A stretch of 64,000 nucleotides of DNA, from contig JAURVB010014602.1 of NCBI GenBank assembly GCA_033002965.1, positions 124,001-188,000 on the forward strand, written 5' to 3'. The stretch comes from Piper betle. Its lineage: Eukaryota; Streptophyta; Magnoliopsida; Piperales; Piperaceae. The notes beneath the pieces were generated by a model. It ran no database searches. It was not told where the DNA came from and saw nothing but the letters and a program-made list of their open reading frames with translations. Positions within the stretch are counted from its first letter, which is position 1. Every line of letters starts with the position of its first letter. This document shows, one piece after another, positions 60,338 to 64,000 of this stretch. The position numbers were made by a program, and so were the translations under genes.

Positions 60338-61303
60338 CATAGTTGTAAAAATCGGAATCAGAAGTTGAATCAGATTGGAAATGAATCATTGAATCAAACC
60401 GATTTATCAAAAACCGGATAAGAATCGGTTTACTTGAATCAGTTAAAATTAGTGGAGTTATATAATATATTAGGATGCGTTATAAGGTAGTTTGGATAGG
60501 TTATTAGTTATATAATATATCATTATGATGTTATGGTGTCTATTATATTTTATTTAATTTTTTTTCGTATTTTTTGATTTTTTTAGATTTATTATAAAAT
60601 AGTTATTATTTTTGACTCGTGTCAAAATTGATTCAACTTTTATTTATTATATTGCCACCAACCTCTTTTTCCCTCCCGACACTTTTCTCTCTTAACCTCC
60701 CCCACACACACCCCTCACCGCCGCCAACGTTGCCCTTGGCCACCGCACCACTGCCGGTCACCGACAACACATCGCCAAATCATCCCCATCTTTATGGCCG
60801 CTGCCCTGTCTCCACAGTGCGGAGAAGGCCGCGAGGTCATGCCCTCTTGAAGTGATTCTGCCACCTCCGTGCCTCCCCGAGCACCACCGACCACTTTGCC
60901 GCCGCTGTCATGCCAAAGATTTGGCCGTCCCTCCATTGCTGTGTGCTCCCACCAAAATAGGCTAAAGGCCGCCACTTGGGCCGCCATTAGCTAGGGCACC
61001 ACTACCCGACTCCGATCGCTGCTCTGTCGTCGGCTTGGCTTGCCCCGCCCCTTGTCACTGCCAGGACCCCCTTGTCGCTGCCCCAGCCCCTTGTGGCCAC
61101 CCGCGCCCAGTCGCCACCTTGGCCTCTTGCCCCCACCACCCTGTGCGCCTACTAAATCGATCCCGAATCAAATCGGCTCAACTTAGCCGATTTAGGGACC
61201 AATTTTTTCAGGACCGATTTATATATATTTTTGGATTGGAATTATTCCGATCTATTTTAAATCGGCCGAATTTGAGTGGAATCGGCCGGTTTTTTCAACT
61301 ATG
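60338..61303 (-). mobile_element. Non-autonomous hAT-type element, family 2, copy 3 (decayed)
   Basis: Ends CATAGTTGTAAAAATCGGAA and inverted CATAGTTGAAAAAACCGG; flanking 8-mers GTTTAATA and GTCCAACA agree at 5 of 8. It has the same block order as copy 2: AATCGG array, AT-rich part, TGACTCGTGTCAAAATTGA segment, GC-rich island (60650-61140) and a second array with ATCGGCCG. More degenerate than copies 1 and 2. Open frames over the island are not conserved between copies. Confidence 0.75.
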
Positions 61304-61570
61304 GTCCAACATTCATACACACCAGCACAGAAATCCCATCCAATCTCGAAACTTAATCACCCCATGTTTATTATCCACTTCATCACACCATTGCTATGCT
61401 TAACAAGTGATTCAAATAATTTACATAATCAAGTTGCCAAATCACTTGACAGCGCAAACGCAACGCACAAACATTGACATTAATTAATTAAACACATGAT
61501 TATTCTTGATCTCCCTTAAGTAATCACTTGCATCCCCACACATAATAATAAGATTGCCGGCCACTCTCAA

Positions 61571-63538
61571 TCACTTGCCGGGAGTACTGCCACTGTTTCC
61601 GGCTGACTGCGACGACGCTGTCGTCGTTGTCGTCGGCGTTACCGGCTCTGACTTTCTCACCTGCCGGAGCATCCTGACAACATCCTTGCTGTTCGGCCTC
61701 TGCTTGGGGTCGTCGACGGTGCAGAAGCAGGCGATCTTGAGCACCAGCAGCATCTGCACCTCCTCCGTCTCCTCCCCCTCAACACCTCCTCAATTGCCCG
61801 CCGCGGCTCCGGCGACGCCAGCACGTTCCTCAGCCACTTCACCAGGCTCAGCTCCTCCGTCTGGATGAAGAACTCGTCGGAGGGAGGTGGCCCACCAGCA
61901 GCGACGCCAGCAGCACTCCGAAGCTGTATATGTCGCACTTGTCCGTGAACTTGAGCGTCTGGTGGTACTCCGGCGCGATGTACCCGAGCGTCCCGACGAC
62001 GTTGGAGGAGGTGACATGGGTGTGCTGCTCCGGCAGGGCCTTGGCCAGGCCGAAGTCGGCGATCCTGGCCTCCATGTCGTCGTCGATCAATACATTAGCC
62101 GGCTTCAAATCGCGGTGGATGATGCATTGGCTGTGGCTATGGTGGAGGTACTCGAGCCCCTCGGCGATGCCTTGTGCTATAACCAACCTTGTCTTCCACG
62201 GGAAGTCGAACTCGCCTTGGCTCACCTTGTTCATCAGGTCGTGGAGGCTGCCGTTCTTCATGAACTCGTAGATAAGGTAGTGGCAGTTGGGGCCCTTGAC
62301 GTGGGCGAGGAGGGGAGGAGGTTGCGGTGGCGGATGCGGCCCACGGTCTGGATTTCCGACCGGATTTGCTTCAACCGCCGGTGGAGGAGCCGGCTGTCCT
62401 CCTCGTTGAGGTCGGCGTCGCCCGCCGCCGGGTCGTTGGTGGGGTTGGAGATCTTCTTGATGGCGATGAGACGGCCGTTGCTGTTGGGGAGCTCGGCTCG
62501 GTACACCTCTCCGCAGGCTCCCCGGCCGATGACCGGCAGATCGGCTAAGCCGTCCTCTCTTTCCAGGAACTCCAGGTCCTGCGCGTTCTTGATGATCTTC
62601 GGGCTGTAGATCTCGATCGCCGGCGTCTTCCTCCGGTGTCGGATGCAGTTCAGTGCGAGTCGGAAGAGGAGGTAGGAGAGGAAGCCGGAGAAGACACCGG
62701 CGAGCGCGCCGACGAAGAAGCCCAGGATCCAGCTCAGTATCTTCTTTCTCCTGCTTCTCTTCATGTGGTGGGCAGTCTGAGACGGCCCCGGTGCGGCAGC
62801 ACTCCCGCCTGAGGCCGTTGAATTTCGCCGGCGGGGGCCGGCGGCCGGTTGCGGAGCAGGTGCCAGCCTGGAGGATGTGTTTTCAGCCAGTACTCTCCCT
62901 CGCCGGGAAGCAGCGAGGTCAGTATAGGCTGCGGCGGCTGTGGCAGAGCCAGTACCAGTTGACTGGCCGTGGAAGAGATTTCCGGTGACGTTCACCCGCC
63001 GGAGATGACGAAACGACCGGAGCTCGGCGGGGAGTTTCCCGGTGAAGAGGTTATCCGCTACGGAGAGGCTCTCAAGCGCCCTCAGATGACGCAATAGCCC
63101 AAGCTCGCCGACGAACCTGTTGGACGAGAGATCAAGCAACCGGAGGCTACCAAGAGAAGGCCTCCTCGACTGGAGTTGGCCGGAGAATCGATTCTTCCTC
63201 AGATCCAACACCCGGAGCTTCCTGCTCTCCCCAATCTGGGCCGGCACTTGGCTGGCGAGTTCATTATCAGAGAGAGGCAGCTCCACGAGCTCCGACAGCC
63301 GTTCAACGGTGGGAGATCGCTTCCCGGCCAATCGCCGGGACCTCAGAACCATACGGGTGGTCCTCCCGCCGGAGCAGTGGACGCCGGCGACGTCGCAGGC
63401 GGATGTTTGACCGCGAAGACCGAGGCGTTGGGCCACTAGACGAAAGGCGTCCTCTTCGGCGATGTCGAGATTCCATGCCGAGGATTGGATGGAGACGGTG
63501 AGGAGGAGGAGGATAGTAAGATAGGTCATTGCCGCCAT
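61571..63538 (-). CDS. SOBIR1: SOBIR1-type LRR receptor-like kinase (co-receptor), three frameshifts
   Basis: Intronless; starts at MAAMTYLT (63538). Order: signal peptide (1-21), about five LRRs (residues 75-190), Pro/Ala/Ser-rich juxtamembrane, transmembrane segment about 267-296 with a GxxxGxxxGxxxG motif (Gly273, 277, 281, 285), then kinase: IGRGACGEVY, IAIKK (Lys361), HRDLKPANV, DFGLAK and a C-terminal KQRPNSKDV region. SOBIR1 partners receptor-like proteins at the plasma membrane through its GxxxG helix and activates immunity. Family-like sequence changes frame three times: at the G4 run 62312-62315 (after RHRNLLP), the G3 run 61882-61884 (after GHLPP) and the C5 run 61774-61778 (after EEVLRG). 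Each fits one lost base; the 1968-nt locus plus three gives 656 residues (Arabidopsis 641). Assembly error or recent inactivation are both possible. Confidence 0.9.
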
Positions 63539-64000
63539 TTTTCCCGGCGACGGGGGCGGCCGGAGCCGCCGGGGTGTATTAATAAGAGGGTGGATCGTGG
63601 TACATACGGCAGCGTTGAAAGCGTTGATCTTTTGCACGGTCGTGATTCGTTATTAGGGAGTGGGGTGGGATATAATCGGACGGTGAGTCTTGTGGACCTG
63701 CAGTCCTGAATGTAGTAGACGAGACTTTGCGCGTAGTCGAAGTCAGTCAACGCCCAGCCCTGGAATTGGGGGTGGGACATAATTGTGATTATGGAAAATT
63801 TCCTAACCGGATTGTTGGTTCAATCCCAGCCGTTCAATTGGTTTGATCTTTTTTTATTTATTTATTTTTGAGGTGGTTCCAACTTCCTGGCGCTTATTTT
63901 TCTAATATACACAATATTTAAATCGGAAAAGGAAATAATTTTTGGCTAGGAGGCCAGTTAAATAATATGATACATGTCAAAATTGTCTTATTGGTCTTGC
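63539..64000. other. SOBIR1 upstream region
   Basis: Promoter side of the minus-strand SOBIR1 gene. A weak TATA-like TATTAATA (minus strand, about 63575-63582) lies about 40 bp upstream of the ATG. An in-frame upstream ATG at 63637 exists but would put 33 residues before the signal peptide. No other gene seen. Confidence 0.45.

Noticed and set aside
61887..62609. 240-residue plus-strand frame opposite SOBIR1
   Set aside because: Antisense shadow of the GC-rich kinase coding sequence; no homology.
1..64000. CRISPR arrays, bacterial operons, rRNA or tRNA genes
   Set aside because: None seen; repeats present are transposons, microsatellites and short tandem duplications of plant nuclear type. 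The tRNA-like TATCAGAGCC words are retroelement primer sites, not tRNA genes.

Overview
The window is nuclear DNA from a flowering plant. Evidence: split genes with GT-AG introns, angiosperm gene families (chloroplast CBBY phosphatase, early nodulin-like protein, plant CCCH zinc-finger protein, GDSL esterase, malectin/LRR receptor kinase, SOBIR1), AT-rich intergenic DNA, and hAT, copia, gypsy-like and small LTR elements. I cannot place it to family or order.

Left third (1-27 kb) is gene-rich: a partial unrecognised gene (-, about 1.37-2.64 kb) whose downstream side holds two inverted hAT-type elements; CBBY (-, 3.5-5.8 kb); a phytocyanin/early nodulin-like gene (+, 6.4-7.1 kb); a five-finger CCCH protein (+, 8.9-12.8 kb); a GDSL esterase/lipase (+, 15.0-16.9 kb); an AIRP2-like RING E3 ligase (-, 17.4-19.1 kb); and a 15-exon malectin-LRR receptor kinase (-, 21.1-27.0 kb). 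Exons were joined by hand and the reading phase closes in every one of these genes. CBBY, CCCH and GDSL resemble Arabidopsis At3g48420, At3g48440 and At3g48460, so this is probably a conserved micro-syntenic block.

Middle (28-46 kb): two inverted copies of a second hAT-type family, exons of an unrecognised gene, an intronless armadillo-repeat-only (ARO) gene with one frameshift, an inverted duplication of an augmin subunit 1 gene fragment, a gypsy-like LTR, a 450-bp polypurine tract and an internally deleted Ty1/copia element with both LTRs.

Right third (46-64 kb): a decayed phospholipase D (alpha4/epsilon-type) pseudogene broken by two small LTR elements, a decayed methylesterase pseudogene that has lost its nucleophile motif, a CENP-X/MHF2 gene with a doubtful 5' end, a long AT-rich stretch, a third hAT-type copy, and a SOBIR1 co-receptor kinase gene on the minus strand.

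SOBIR1, ARO and the RING gene are otherwise well preserved but carry single-base indels, mostly in or beside short G/C runs; in SOBIR1 and ARO the total length returns to a multiple of three when these are allowed for. Consensus errors in the assembly are a serious alternative to gene death there. The PLD and methylesterase loci are different: they have stops, deletions and, for PLD, insertions. I found no operon-like or wholly new system; the most unusual structure is the inverted augmin-fragment duplication at 37 kb.
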